60,000 nt of DNA, from NCBI RefSeq assembly GCF_026151205.1, contig NC_087074.1:19452740-19512739 (forward strand), in the 5' to 3' direction. Below the pieces are notes generated by a model. It searched no databases. It was not told where the DNA came from and saw nothing but the letters and a program-made list of their open reading frames with translations. Position 1 is the first letter of the stretch; each line of letters begins with the position of its first letter. A program made the position numbers and the translations under genes. The DNA comes from Bolinopsis microptera. Taxonomy: Eukaryota > Ctenophora > Tentaculata > Lobata > Bolinopsidae. Shown piece after piece: positions 35,701-45,557 of this stretch.

Positions 35701-38700
35701 TGAGATGTGATATTATGAACTGAGTAGTCATTATATTGAGATCATATCATGGTGCAACTATCACAAAAGTTTTCAAACCTCATGGGGGTCATTTTGTGGT
35801 CCTAATGGTGGTTAAATTGAAGATGAACGGTGAGCTATAAATATTGCTCTGATTATAGATGTATAGTGGTGGTTGTTCATTTGTGCATGGATGATAATTT
35901 TTTATCACAAATGTGCAATTTAATAGTATGGTTGATTTGAGGTGGTTAATATTCGTAAAAAGTGCTAAAAAGATGGTTAAAATGTCAAAATTTGTTGTTA
36001 ACCACCAATCAAAACATTATTAATGGTTTTAGTCAACATTTTATGGTCAACAAAGGACATTTGAAGGGTCTTGATAAAAGTTATCAAGAAATGTTGTCAT
36101 AAAAGTGGTTAAAAGGGCTATATTACTTGCTAGGCTGTTGAACAAGGCATCTATTAAAGTTAAAACTAACCACAATATGAACTTCAGATAATGGTTTGCT
36201 ATCCAAATGAGTGTATATTTGTTTGCAAATGCATCATTGACCCCAAGTTCATGCATTCCGATCAATGTGCAGCTAAGGTGGTTAAAATGTCTCGAAAATA
36301 CCCTATATTTGCACTAATTAACCATTTTTAGAGCACATATTAGCTTTGTAAAGCTATAGCTGGCCATGCTACATTATCTAGATATAACTACCTGCTCATT
36401 TATATGACCAGAAACATTGCTGAGTCCTATGTTGCGTCCATCATGGTTAATAAAGGTCTAAAATTGACCAAAATCAGTGTTTTTGGTCGTTTTAACCGCC
36501 ATACGGCCACACATTTTGTTGCATTATCTTTAAAATCACTTATTATCCTTCAGCTATCTCTCATAATCAATTATCAAAACAAAATAAGGCACCAAAAGTT
36601 CGGATGTTGCTGAAAATGGTTAATTTGTGATGGCTTCTGTTGACCGAAGGTCCAAAATCAACATGTTTTAACCACATTGAGGCCACATCTAAGGTTTTAT
36701 GGTATGGGGACCATAGCCAAAAGTTTTGGGCACCTGGATGGTGTCTTCTGCTTTTGGAATTTTGGTGATAACTCAATGCTGTGCTATACCAGGTGGTTAA
36801 GTACGCGCGCGCGCGCGCACGCATACACATTTGGTGTTTTTTGATATACCACAGTTGGTGGTTAACTGTTTCACATCAGACCTTCACTAAAAGTATTGGG
36901 CACCATGGTGGTGACATAATATATAAAGAAATTAAGCATAAACTAAATATGTTGGCCTACAGATGGTTAAGTGCGCGCGCGCGCGCGCACGCATACACTA
37001 TAACATAAACACATATATACCACTCCACTGACCACATTTATTAACTTTTTGAATTTCCTTCTTCAACTATGTGTCAATGAACCATTTTTGTTCAATAATG
37101 AGCATCAATTTTAACTGTACTACTCATATCTTCACTGTAGTAAGGGTTTGGGTGTTAGAGGTATGACAAAATGTCCACTAACAAATCAGTCATATTTCGA
37201 CTACTTAACCACCTAACTCAGCACCAAAATGTTCTGAGATTTTTTTCGTTGCACTATCATGAAGCTATGACATTTTTGGACCTATGTCAATATTCAGATT
37301 ACTAGAATTCATAATCTGTGATTTTTAAGGGGTGGTTAAATGCTTCAAAGTGGTGTATTTCAAAGTTTCCCCAGATTTGCTGCTATTGCTGTAAAAGTAC
37401 AATGCATACAAATCTAAGCATTGGATTAAAACCAATAGAATTGATCTTCAGTCTTAATTTTATGTTTCTGAAATGTGAGCCTGTAATTTCCAACAAGGAA
37501 GTAGAATTCCAAGTTGGAGGGACGCCAAATATATGAGTTAAAATGTGGCCATGGAACTGGATAGCAGGTACCAAACCAACAATTAATCTGTAACGAGCAA
37601 ATGCAGTATACACGGATAGTATAAAGAAGGAATTTATTAAGAGTATTAGTTGCACTTGTATCGAGAGAAATCTGTCGTCAATTACAACTATACTGTCGTC
37701 AATTACAACTATACATACATCAATAGGTAGGTACATAGTATAACCTCACATGAGAACATGTATTTAGAGATGTATAGCAGCGAACAGAACGGTCAACACA
37801 GAATGTTTTTTCATTCCGGCCCTCTCCCTCTAATCCTCCTATTCTCCAGGTGGTGTTGTGTTTCAACAAGGTATTCTGGGACCCGAGTATCCATCTCTTT
37901 GGTCACGTGTCTAACAGCACCATATCACGTGGCGAGCTGTTCCTCTTCTGGAGCGTCTCTAAAGCTCCGGTTCTAATAGCGCTAATAGCGGGGGAGGCTG
38001 CCACTGTCATTGAAACTGTTCCTGGTGAGACTTAGAGATAATTATATATTTTTAAAGATTATTTTTCAATATTCATTATGATCATCAAACTATTAAACCA
38101 ATTTGTTTAAATTTTTGACGCAACAAATTTGGTTTGTTAGAATGTTAGAGGTAATATCGATAGTTATTTTTCATATTATGAACCTTAACACTACTTTTTA
38201 CAAAATGAATATACAACAATAACAACCAAACTTTCTCCCCAGACGAAGCGATAGTCGGCAGAGCCATGACGATCCTCCGAGCCATATTCGGTTTCCAGAC
38301 TGTTCCTCAGCCCAGCAAACACCGAGTGACGCGCTGGAGAGGGGACCCCTGGGCCCTAGGCTCCTACTCTTATGTTGCTGCTGGATCTTCTGGTAGTGAT
38401 TACGACGATCTGGCAAGACCTGTAGCTCCTCAAAATGGTAAGGGAATGTTTATCTATCTAAGAATATTTGTGACAATTTTCCTTCTGTTACCTAATATTG
38501 TTTTTGAGAAAATAATTTATTTATATACCATTCATTTCATTAATATACTTTGAGAACATAATTAAGGTAATTTTTAATCAATCAGTCGAACTAGAAGATT
38601 TAGAGTAGCCACACATATAATAGGCTAATAATTAGTGCGTCAGATTTTAAAAAGCAGCGAAACAAATTAATTGATCTAGGATTCCTCAGACTGAGACTAA

Positions 38701-41700
38701 TCCTGCAAACGTAACACAGTTTTATTTGAAATCATAGTTACTAAAAATAAGATTTAACCTAAATGATGAATAACCTCAAATATACACGGGAGCTCATTGA
38801 TATCTGGAAACGGTAAGGAAAATATCATGCAGTATATTGTACAGCAAAATTAAAGTGACCGTTTGCGTCGCTCAGCCCAGTATCTTGCACCTCCTGATTG
38901 GAGACCCCTCACCTCATGGCCATATGAAATGTAAGGAACATAAAATGATAAAAGTAGATGATGTCATCAGCATGTTGATTTAGCGTATGTGTAAATTAAA
39001 CAGTGGATTGTGTAAGTATGATCATGTATGTTTGAGCACGTTCTGAAATCTCTATCCTCGTCCTAAAATACTCACCTCCCAACACAATGTTTTCTATCCT
39101 CATCTGATCCTCCCAATGAAAGTTCTCCCTCCCCCCGTACTCTCTGAGTTCCATCTTGGTTACTAGGCTGGAGTTTAGAGTTGGTAGCCCAGTAACCATC
39201 TCTGTTGTTTCTCCGTGTTGCTCTATCTCCAGTATCAAGGTATCTTTAAAATTGATGGTCAGTAGCATTTCACCTTCACTGTAGTTAGCCATGTTGAAAT
39301 GGGGCTCTATGAACTGAAAGATTTATATTCGATATTGATGATGATATCTCAAGGTTTGGCGGGTGCCAACATTGATATGATTCACCTGCATTCTGCGTCG
39401 GGTTTATTGAAATGTTGATCATTGATATTATTATTATTTGCTCTCCCAAGGCCTACTTACTTGCCACTGGTCACTGTATTTTGTGCTGAACACAATCACC
39501 CTGTTAGCCAGACCCACGTTCGCCATTTTATCTGCATCGAACCTGTAACAATGACAGTTTGTAAAAAGAAGTCTGAAAATAGCATTTCAAGGTAAAACAC
39601 GCACTGTTGTCTGACCAATGGATGAGGAGTTATTTAAACATTGAGCATTGAAAATGATTTTTGATTCGGAGTCGCCACCACGCGTAGCCGTGATTGGACA
39701 ATTTACCCCCAATTTACCGAACTTGCTCAAATGAAAAGTCGTACCGGAAGATAGTGATTTTCACTGTGATATTTTAATTTAACTAATATTATAATTTCGA
39801 AAGCGCCGCAAAGTTCTAGAATCCTACCTTAGAGCAATTCTGAAGACTGTGTCGCCAGCATCATTGAAGAAATCCACTCTAGCTACTCCGTGATACTCTC
39901 CTGTGAAGTGTCCTTGTATTTTCATCTTGCTTCCCATCGTTAAACGCCCCTTGTACACGTCGTAGGAATGTAGATCTTTTGCGAATATGACGGTTATTCC
40001 TGTAATAATTCACCATCATCATGATTCTTGTTATCAGAGGTTTGGTTTAGACTTTAGATGTCAGATTAATCTTAGTGTCAAAAATTCGGGGCTAGGACGT
40101 CAACCCAATATTTATACGGCAAAAACAAAACAGATCGTTCACTAAAAATTGATAAATTTTAGACCTCAAGTAAATCTAGATTAACTTACCGAGTTGGGCT
40201 ATAACCAAGATAGCGGTTATAAGGCTGGAAGGAGCTCGATCAAACAACATGGTTGTACAGCGATAAACGCTACTTCAAAGCAGTTGTTAAATGTGCGAGT
40301 TTTGTTCATACCAAGTGAAATGTTCGGCAAAAATAAGAGAAAAGAACTATGATACAACTATGAACTAAGCTAATATAATACAGCGAATCCGCGAATCGTT
40401 AAGATAAGTAAGGAAAATGCCTTCATTTTATAACTTCGTTAAATGCACTGCTAAAATGTGGTGTAATTGATTTACTTTTTTGGCTTCTCCGTAATTAAGT
40501 GAAAATTGGCGTGAAACTGTTAGGTTGTGTCATGGCCATGTTTTCACCATTGAACACGAGAACGTCGAAAATAACTAGGGCTGAAACTCACAGGATTGGT
40601 TCTAGGAATGGCTGAAAATGTTTCGCCGCTTTTCATGAAAATTTTCGATTTGTTTGAACAATTTTAAAACTCGGTTAAAGGCAGGAAAGATTTCTCTTTC
40701 TAAGAAGCAAGAATCGTGCTAAATTGGATTTGCATTTCCTACTCCTCATTTCACAAATAAAATGTAAGTTCTTCATAGTTTTGGGAAGCAACCCAGAACA
40801 GTGGAAAGCCCTCAAAGAATGGTCCAGGTGCTAGAGTTAATAAGCCTAGTCCGCGCTAGCGAGTTACCGTTTAACAAGAAACCATTAAACAAGAATTATT
40901 ACCCTCCGCGCGGTGCATTCATGCGGGATGTCTTAATTCAAATTGCTGTAATGCAATTGTTGCGTTTTGGGGCTTTGTAATACGATGACGGCATTGCTTT
41001 GAATTTGAATTTCTGATGATATTGATTTTCAGTGCTATGTAACCTGGCAGTAACGTTGTAAAGGACTTTGAGGGGGTCTGTAGTCCCCCCGCTTAGTATG
41101 TTTGTGTTTCACTGATTTGTAAACTGAAGACGTAAATATATTTTCTTGCACTTTGTGTAATATTACGAAAACATAATTCGCAATTTTTGTTGCAAACAAA
41201 TAGTGCCTCTTCCTCAATAAAATGGCGGAACTCTGCAAAATGCCGTCCCAGACGAAAAAAACTGACTCTCAAGCATGTTTAACGAATTAAAGGCGTTTCT
41301 TATTTTACCACACCCTTACGGCATATTTCTGTAATAATAAATAGAATCGGACAAAGGAAATTGGGATCTTAAATCTATAAACTTGAATAACTCGACAGAA
41401 CATGACGTTATATGTCGCGAATATAATGAACAGCTGTCTGTTTAATAGACTCTGCTGACAGTCTGACTTAATGTCGCCTAATATATTATACAGGTGCATA
41501 AAATAGCATCATGCTACATTTGTGTGAGTATGTTAGTGGTAAGAAAATAGAAATAAGTCTAAAGGGAAGCCGTATTAAAGGCAAAACATTTGTTATATTG
41601 GAAGCCTAGATAGTATCCCCGGAGGCTATAGCGACAGTTGTAAGGAATATTTGTACTGCTCAGGAACAACTGCTCTGATAAATGCACTTGCCGACGATAT

Positions 41701-42125
41701 TAAGATATTATAATTATATGACGAACGCAAACAGCCCTCCCTTTACAATCAGAGACAGTAATATCTTGAACTATATTTGTCCTATACTCATATTTGTTAC
41801 TTTAAGACCGCGTCACGGTACTGAGTCTAAAAGGATTTTGGTTAGAAGGGCCGACAATTTATTTTTATCTGAAACTTTTACTAGGTAAGATCCATTCTCT
41901 ACCTCAAAAATCTCTGGAAATTCCCAAATAACCCCAAATATTTCAGCGTCAGGAGCACATCCCCGATTATTCTTCGCGGGAGAGCACACGATCAGAAACT
42001 ATCCGGCCACAGTGCACGGTGCTCTATTATCCGGCCTAAGAGAAGCTGGCAGGATATCCGACCAGTTCCTCGGTCCACCATACTCTAAAGACACCACCGT
42101 CAACGTCACTACTCCAGCTCAATGA
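14791..42125 (+). CDS. KDM1A: Lysine-specific histone demethylase 1 (LSD1)-like, with nested antisense genes
   Basis: FAD-dependent demethylase of histone H3K4me1/2, partner of CoREST. Exons joining in frame: 14791-15513, 15704-15970, 16211-16546, 16777-16868, 17092-17270, 17399-17457, 17722-17806, 18011-18141, 18326-18404, 18552-18692, 18819-19340, 19480-19825, 19975-20260, 37850-38024, 38243-38437, 41947-42125; about 1264 residues. SWIRM domain: [17 protein letters not shown] to [13 protein letters not shown] site: [38 protein letters not shown]. Tower: two long helices at 19140-19670. Second oxidase half: [66 protein letters not shown]. The lysine of GFGNLNK (equivalent to the catalytic lysine) is the last codon before the 17.6-kb intron. 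The acidic and His/Tyr/Pro-rich region (first three exons, 442 residues) is phase-compatible but unlike human LSD1; it could be a separate upstream gene, with LSD1 starting at the ATG at 16777. A basic NLS-like KRQKKKKSK precedes SWIRM. Confidence 0.92.
20651..23115 (-). CDS. Membrane receptor: signal peptide, bulb-type lectin, two SRCR domains, TM, coiled coil
   Basis: Four exons on the minus strand join in frame: 23115-23031, 22707-22499, 22277-22076, 21633-20651; about 492 residues. Exon 1 is a signal peptide ([13 protein letters not shown]). Exons 2-3 form a B_lectin (mannose-binding, monocot-type) domain: [12 protein letters not shown] fits the QxDxNxVxY sugar-binding motif exactly, a second copy spans the exon junction (QDAGNLVLY) and a third is degenerate (QDDNEVVLY), each followed by W-S-S/T. 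Exon 4 encodes two SRCR domains (residues about 170-380; Cys-rich, with C.LMGF and [12 protein letters not shown] blocks), a TM helix ([18 protein letters not shown], about 407-428), then a Lys/Glu-rich coiled coil tail. The gene lies antisense inside the LSD1 17.6-kb intron. It probably binds glycans at the cell surface; function is inferred from domains only. Confidence 0.88.
21764..21814 (+). repeat. Displaced copy of an LSD1 exon-donor junction
   Basis: These 51 bases match 19308-19358 with one visible mismatch. The source is the last 33 bases of the LSD1 tower exon (AAATACTTGG end) plus its donor GTAAGCAGAA. The copy lies about 2.4 kb downstream in the LSD1 intron, in the same orientation, which places it antisense within an intron of the lectin-SRCR gene. 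It retains an intact donor but no acceptor, so it is not a usable exon. Confidence 0.9.
23116..24074. other. Intergenic DNA between nested receptor genes
   Basis: AT-rich sequence upstream of the lectin-SRCR gene and downstream of the next SRCR gene, all within the LSD1 intron. I see only a small two-copy repeat at about 23925-23980 (CTCCTTTTTATTTCAAATCTTG then CCTTTTTATTTCAAATCTTG). The promoter of the lectin-SRCR gene should lie in the first few hundred bases. Confidence 0.5.
25149..25176. repeat. G12-C16 homopolymer junction
   Basis: Twelve G are followed directly by sixteen C in an intron of the PAN-SRCR gene. The paralogous positions (about 25868 and 34180) lack it. It could fold into a perfect GC hairpin; an assembly or sequencing artefact is possible. 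Confidence 0.85.
26162..29013. mobile_element. 2.85-kb TIR element with mirrored internal motifs, inserted in a PAN exon
   Basis: The ends are an inverted repeat of about 40 bp: GGACACGTTCATTGAAGTTT at left (from 26164) and its complement ending at 29009, each flanked by ATAT. The paralogous exon at 34450-34480 shows the empty site. The inside has no coding potential. It has about 20 copies of a motif close to TGTGACNAANTTTACA, often next to a GGGCAG or TGCCC word. From 26349 to about 27450 the motif reads as its complement (GTAAACTTTGTCACA), and from about 27516 to 28930 it reads forward. Larger tandem duplications are visible too: 26160-26840 versus 26845-27470 (including a second copy of the end sequence at 26846), and 27475-27780 versus 27785-28090. 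Superfamily unknown. Confidence 0.85.
30418..32471 (+). mobile_element. Penelope-like element, 5'-truncated, 13-bp target duplication
   Basis: ATTCAGTATTTTG occurs at 30418-30430 and 32459-32471 and is single-copy in the related flank near 35390, so it is the target duplication of an element at about 30431-32458. The left 95 bases (30431-30525) are an inverted copy of the right end (about 32323-32422), after which the coding frame starts abruptly inside the reverse transcriptase. Inverted terminal copies with 5' truncation are typical of Penelope-like elements. The sequence CTGAAGA, then an ACGT-TGTT-ACGT stem-loop, then GGAA at about 32300-32327 is reminiscent of a decayed hammerhead ribozyme core. 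Confidence 0.88.
30526..31953 (+). CDS. Penelope-like reverse transcriptase with C-terminal GIY-YIG endonuclease
   Basis: An intact frame of about 475 codons. It starts inside the RT palm: motif [12 protein letters not shown], then YVDD (motif C, about residue 148), then the thumb. The linker has a basic patch ([10 protein letters not shown]). The C-terminal GIY-YIG nuclease shows [17 protein letters not shown], the arginine in SLHARLMEH, and the glutamate in RKIVEAMYI; a Cys-rich segment ([15 protein letters not shown]) precedes it. Complete Penelope-like proteins are longer (about 700-900 residues), so the RT N-terminus is lost through 5' truncation. The element lies upstream of the antisense PAN-SRCR copy A gene and could affect its promoter. 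The uninterrupted frame points to a recent insertion. Confidence 0.92.
   Translation: MAWLVTDIISPLLREVPTHMYDIYSHLDILCRLPESELKGLQFFTADVSALYTNLNINECIETVIEFAEEHWSKLSTYCLSLSEIRGIFTVVLTNSYFTFNGRLYKQLLGLFMGCRPSPPVAIIRMWKFERNSIYLDSYYISNPVRFLYKRYVDDAGSLAKSREEALDMLQRIADQDPDNRIKWEIEFPSTPADFVPFLSTEIRIDEEGKVHHRFYRKTQNKGITLHQKSHHPDSVKEECKKNFYRNATIASSGPQELDHSVKIIDDLLKKNGHQPLSHNARNRRTRRRRQTTPDSVPLTLPFISGTVCNKIRNYIKSNKLPIRVIFTPGKKLQDIFCRSRPLDKKTCDLGNPNNCEICPRLTGTTCSTKGAIYLVTCELCGKRYCGETERSLHARLMEHRQAARNPRAHPENGVGQHYASLHPNRTPVLSFKLLDLQSKTVRRKIVEAMYILRLSPEMNDRSELSYLYKYLVDV
33135..35318 (-). CDS. Membrane receptor: signal peptide, PAN, two SRCR domains, TM, coiled coil
   Basis: Four minus-strand exons join in frame: 35318-35228, 34753-34651, 34528-34398, 34069-33135; about 419 residues. 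Signal peptide [20 protein letters not shown]; one PAN/apple-like domain (about residues 31-105, Cys pattern NCFVANL...C...C...CGAVTMN...CYVY); SRCR1 (about 112-208; [11 protein letters not shown]) and SRCR2 (about 212-322; [12 protein letters not shown]); TM helix [15 protein letters not shown] (about 345-363); then a coiled coil ([18 protein letters not shown]) and an acidic cytoplasmic tail. Several NxS/T sites precede the membrane ([16 protein letters not shown]). It is the intact paralogue of the gene at 24095-30320. Likely a surface recognition protein; no ligand can be read from the sequence. Antisense in the LSD1 intron. Confidence 0.88.
35449..37402. mobile_element. 1.93-kb TIR element rich in GGTGGTTAA motifs
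   Basis: The ends match inverted: ACAGCAATAGCAGCAAATCT at 35464 and its complement ending at 37392, about 30 bp. The imperfect direct repeat AAAAGTATAATG / AAAAGTACAATG lies at the two borders (about 35449 and 37394) and may be the target duplication. The paralogous flank near 32520-32560 lacks the element. The inside is non-coding and has about 20 copies of TGGTTAA or TTAACCA, mostly as GGTGGTTAA, in mixed orientation. Two of them lead into near-identical (GC)n tracts followed by CACGCATACAC (36795-36828, 36965-36998). Confidence 0.8.
38438..38990. other. LSD1 intron, no feature seen
   Basis: AT-rich intron sequence between the LSD1 exon ending at 38437 and the 3' end of the antisense galectin-like gene. 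No repeat or coding signal recognised. Confidence 0.5.
38996..40250 (-). CDS. Secreted galectin-like protein
   Basis: Minus-strand exons: 40250-40190 (signal peptide [20 protein letters not shown]), 39999-39828, 39542-39461, and a last exon from 39313 to the stop at about 38996; all phases join, about 210 residues. The strand pattern is galectin-like: [68 protein letters not shown]. The usual H-N-R / W-E-R sugar-binding residues are only partly visible, so ligand binding is uncertain. A classical signal peptide is unusual, as most galectins lack one. A strong donor GGAG/GTGAGT at about 39080 in the last exon could mean a further downstream exon. The gene is nested antisense inside the last LSD1 intron. 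Confidence 0.65.
40251..41946. other. LSD1 intron upstream of the nested galectin-like gene
   Basis: No coding exon or large repeat seen. The region just above 40250 must contain the promoter of the antisense galectin-like gene; I see no clear core element. The intron ends with the acceptor TATTTCAG at 41946. Confidence 0.5.
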
Positions 42126-42415
42126 GAGGAAGTTGTAGTTCAGCTTGATTCTACTACGCGCTATCACGTGACTATAACGCCAATGTCAGCTTGCTGTTCA
42201 TGATCCACAATGCTTTAACTCTTTGTAGACGCGGATGTGTCTTCAACAGAAGGAGACCTGTGCTTGCCGTCGTTAAAATGTGTTATTTAAGTACGATTGC
42301 TAAGATTATACTGTATATGTTATCGAGCAGTGAGTTTATTTGATATCCAGAACTGGTTTATAGATCAGCAGGTTATCTTATGATGATCCCTTCTTCAATT
42401 TTAAGCAGACGATGG

Positions 42416-43151
42416 TCACGTGTCTAGCAGCACCATATCACGTGTCTAACAGCACCATATCACGTGTCTAACAGCACCATATCACGTGTCTAACAGCACC
42501 ATATCACGTGTCTAACAGCACCATATCACGTGTCTAACAGCACCATATCACGTGTCTAACAGCACCATATCACGTGTCTAACAGCACCATATCACGTGTC
42601 TAGCAGCACCATATCACGTGTCTAACAGCAACATATCACGTGTCTAACAGCAACATATCACGTGTCTAACAGCACCATATCACGTGTCTAACAGCACCAT
42701 ATCACGTGTCTAGCAGCACCATATCACGTGTCTAACAGCACCATATCACGTGTCTAACAGCACCATATCACGTGTCTAACAGCACCATATCACGTGTCTA
42801 ACAGCACCATATCACGTGTCTAACAGCAACATATCACGTGTCTAACAGCAACATATCACGTGTCTAACAGCACCATATCACGTGTCTAACAGCACCATAT
42901 CACGTGTCTAGCAGCACCATATCACGTGTCTAGCAGCACCATATCACGTGTCTAGCAGCACCATATCACGTGTCTAGCAGCACCATATCACGTGTCTAAC
43001 AGCACCATATCACGTGTCTAACAGCACCATATCACGTGTCTAACAGCACCATATCACGTGTCTAACAGCACCATATCACGTGTCTAACAGCACCATATCA
43101 CGTGTCTAGCAGCACCATATCACGTGTCTAGCAGCACCATATCACGTGTTG
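42416..43151 (+). repeat. 22-bp minisatellite with an E-box in each unit (about 33 copies), derived from an LSD1 exon
   Basis: The unit is CACGTGTCTAACAGC plus ACCATAT, repeated about 33 times with minor variants (TAGC for TAAC, AACATAT for ACCATAT). Every unit carries the palindromic E-box CACGTG. The same 22 bases occur once in the LSD1 exon at about 37903-37924, where CACGTG also flanks both sides (coding [10 protein letters not shown]). The array begins about 290 bp after the LSD1 stop and ends at CACGTGTTGCAGG. Confidence 0.95.
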
Positions 43152-45557
43152 CAGGATTGCATGAGAATCATATTTAGACGAAAGTGGAAAGACTTTCAAT
43201 CAAATATCCTTTTTATCTTGTTATTTGTTAACAGTCTTAAATCTTTTACAATGCAGGTATTTGTGTTATGTTATTTTATTGAGTTCCGTTATGTTGTGTG
43301 GTGATTACCAGTTACCACATGACACTAGATTTTGTGGTTCTCACTGGGCTATATGAGCAGTTTATAGTTGGACATGATAGGATTCTGAAACCAGTTCACG
43401 ATATACCCATACATTTTTAATCGTTCAGCGACCCGCAATGTTTAATGCTATTAGATCTGGTGTTTTCTTTTCGAATCATATTATCATGTATGATGTATAT
43501 CATGTATACATATTAACTATGTATCGAGGAAATAACCATATTTGAATCACATACACTGCTAAGTTTTTCAAGTCTGGACATGTTTTTAAATTATATTGTT
43601 TATGTATTGACTGTTACTTTAAAATTAAATTGTCAACACTTTACTTCTTTTGTCAAATTTGTCCTTTAAAAACGGGTTATTAGGTGCTGGTTTTTAATAA
43701 GAGTTGGGGCTTGCAAGAACTCTCTGGCATTGCACGTTAACACATTTCGTGGCACTAAAACAACATATGGTGCATTTTTCCTAATAATATGTTGTTACAC
43801 TAAGGGAAACACACAATTCACAGTAGATCTTCGTTAACTACGCCATGGGAGCCTCTAAAACATTTGAAAAATTTAGCGGGGCAGCTCATAGGTGCGTTTC
43901 ACCACTGCCTAGCAATGCCTTACAATGTTATCTTATCTGTGCAAAGATTCGTAGGAGCTAGGCTATCGGGTTCTGTATTAATGACTGGCCGTAAGACCAG
44001 GAACTTATGTCTCCGTAAGGCCATGACTTATCTTAAGATTATTATAGTTGATGCAGATGACACAGATGGATCGTACCCTGGCTAAACTATATTGTTGTCA
44101 AAATACGGAAAATGACACTGTATCCTGATTACTTCAACCTCATTGGTGACGGGTATATTACGTGGGGGTATGGTAAATAGCATTCCCGACCATAATATAC
44201 TCACGGCTGGATTATTTCAACTTAAGACACAGTATTAGTAACGGAACATTTTTTAAAGAAGGGCCGGGCAAGTCTAAATTGCAAATTGTTCGTTACGTTA
44301 CACTGAGGGAACGCGCGGCTCTAACTTCACATGTTTAACTTGGACTGCCGCTGTTTTTGTTCATATAATTGATTTAGCGTGCTACAAAAAGTACAATAAA
44401 ACGTTTACATAATTGCATCTCACAAATTTGTCCCAGTATCCTTTAACATTTAACATCTGCCACTTGTCAGTTTCCCTCAATACAGTTTTGTTGTGTAAAA
44501 AGTAAATCTAGACATGGGTGTTGAGTACATTTCTTTGTTAAAGTTGAGACCAGACTGCAGACACGACGCTTAATTTGAACCTGAGATATTGGGGTTTCTT
44601 TGTTTATTAAATTGACATCACATCATCGTGTGGTACTTTTGACAATGTTGACAAAATAGGAGACTTTAACTTGTATAGAATTCTTTGAGGTATGATTCAA
44701 ATTATCAACAGTCAAAGATACATAATTGTTCGCAACAACACTTTACAACTCCAAATGTTTGTCTGACATGAAATTATTGAAAAGTGATTAATAGTTAATC
44801 TTTAACTTGACAATCCACAAATTACGCATAGCATAGTCTAATAACTTCGTCTTATACGGTTAACTTGATACTATAATACGTACAGATATTGAATAAAACT
44901 TCTCATACTTTAATATACAAATTTAAAACTGTTAAATATTAATTGGTACCTGAGGTTTGCGTATCATCACCCGCATAATATTCTAATTTGGAATTCAAAG
45001 TCAAAAGTATGACTATATCCAAAAGGCTTTCTCTTTTCTAATATCTTTAAGGATAAGACAATGTTTAAAGATTAGACGATTCTAAATTTGATAAGGGTGA
45101 TAAAATACGGGTAATGATATCGCGATAGTTCCATTCCTAGAAATATGAATATTTATGAGGTTTTACAATATGAGAGAGATAAACATATTATGAAACGAAT
45201 TATTTAATCTGATTAATTATGATATTGTAATTTTATCTCGTGATAAGTTGAAAGGAAAGAATGATTGGCAAGGGCCTATTTCAATGTAGCCCCGTCAAAT
45301 GACATGCACGTGTACTGGTCAGGATAACCCCACAAAGTTAAAAACAGGATTTATAATTAGTCCAAAATAAACTTTAAATTTAAAATCAACATTCTACTTC
45401 AACAGGAAGCAATAACTTCACCTACAAAACTGAAATGATAACACACCTCAGCAAGAGTCTTGCTAATCAGCAGAGTAACCCTGGGGGGGCTCTAAATTAA
45501 TATTTCCTGACAAAGGAAGTTGTACGAAAACCTCCAAAACCCATAATTCCCTGTCCT
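43152..45557. other. Intergenic region between convergent LSD1 and NAD kinase genes
   Basis: 2.4 kb of AT-rich DNA holding the 3' flanks of two convergent genes. A small open frame at 43864-44085 has no recognisable similarity. No RNA gene or element was identified. Confidence 0.5.

Larger units (their letters stand above)
33115..37843. repeat. Segmental duplication, copy B (partner 24075-32985)
   Basis: Copy B carries a complete single-PAN receptor gene and the same upstream flank as copy A. It ends against the LSD1 exon at 37850: shared sequence up to about TTCCGGCCCTCTCCCTC (37816-37832) is followed by the LSD1 acceptor. The high identity of coding and intron sequence suggests a recent event, but I have not counted differences. 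Confidence 0.85.

Noticed and set aside
36781-37008. Ala/Arg repeat peptides around the GC tracts
   Set aside because: They are translations of alternating GC sequence inside a non-coding TIR element.
37383-37736. Minus-strand frame near the end of copy B and the similar one at 32589-32798
   Set aside because: Conserved between the two duplicates only because the whole segment is duplicated; contains no domain I recognise, and no splice support.
42416-43151. CRISPR-like regular array
   Set aside because: Units are contiguous 22-bp tandem copies with no unique spacers, and the context is an animal genome. The same holds for the arrays at 164, 3853, 47143 and 52389.
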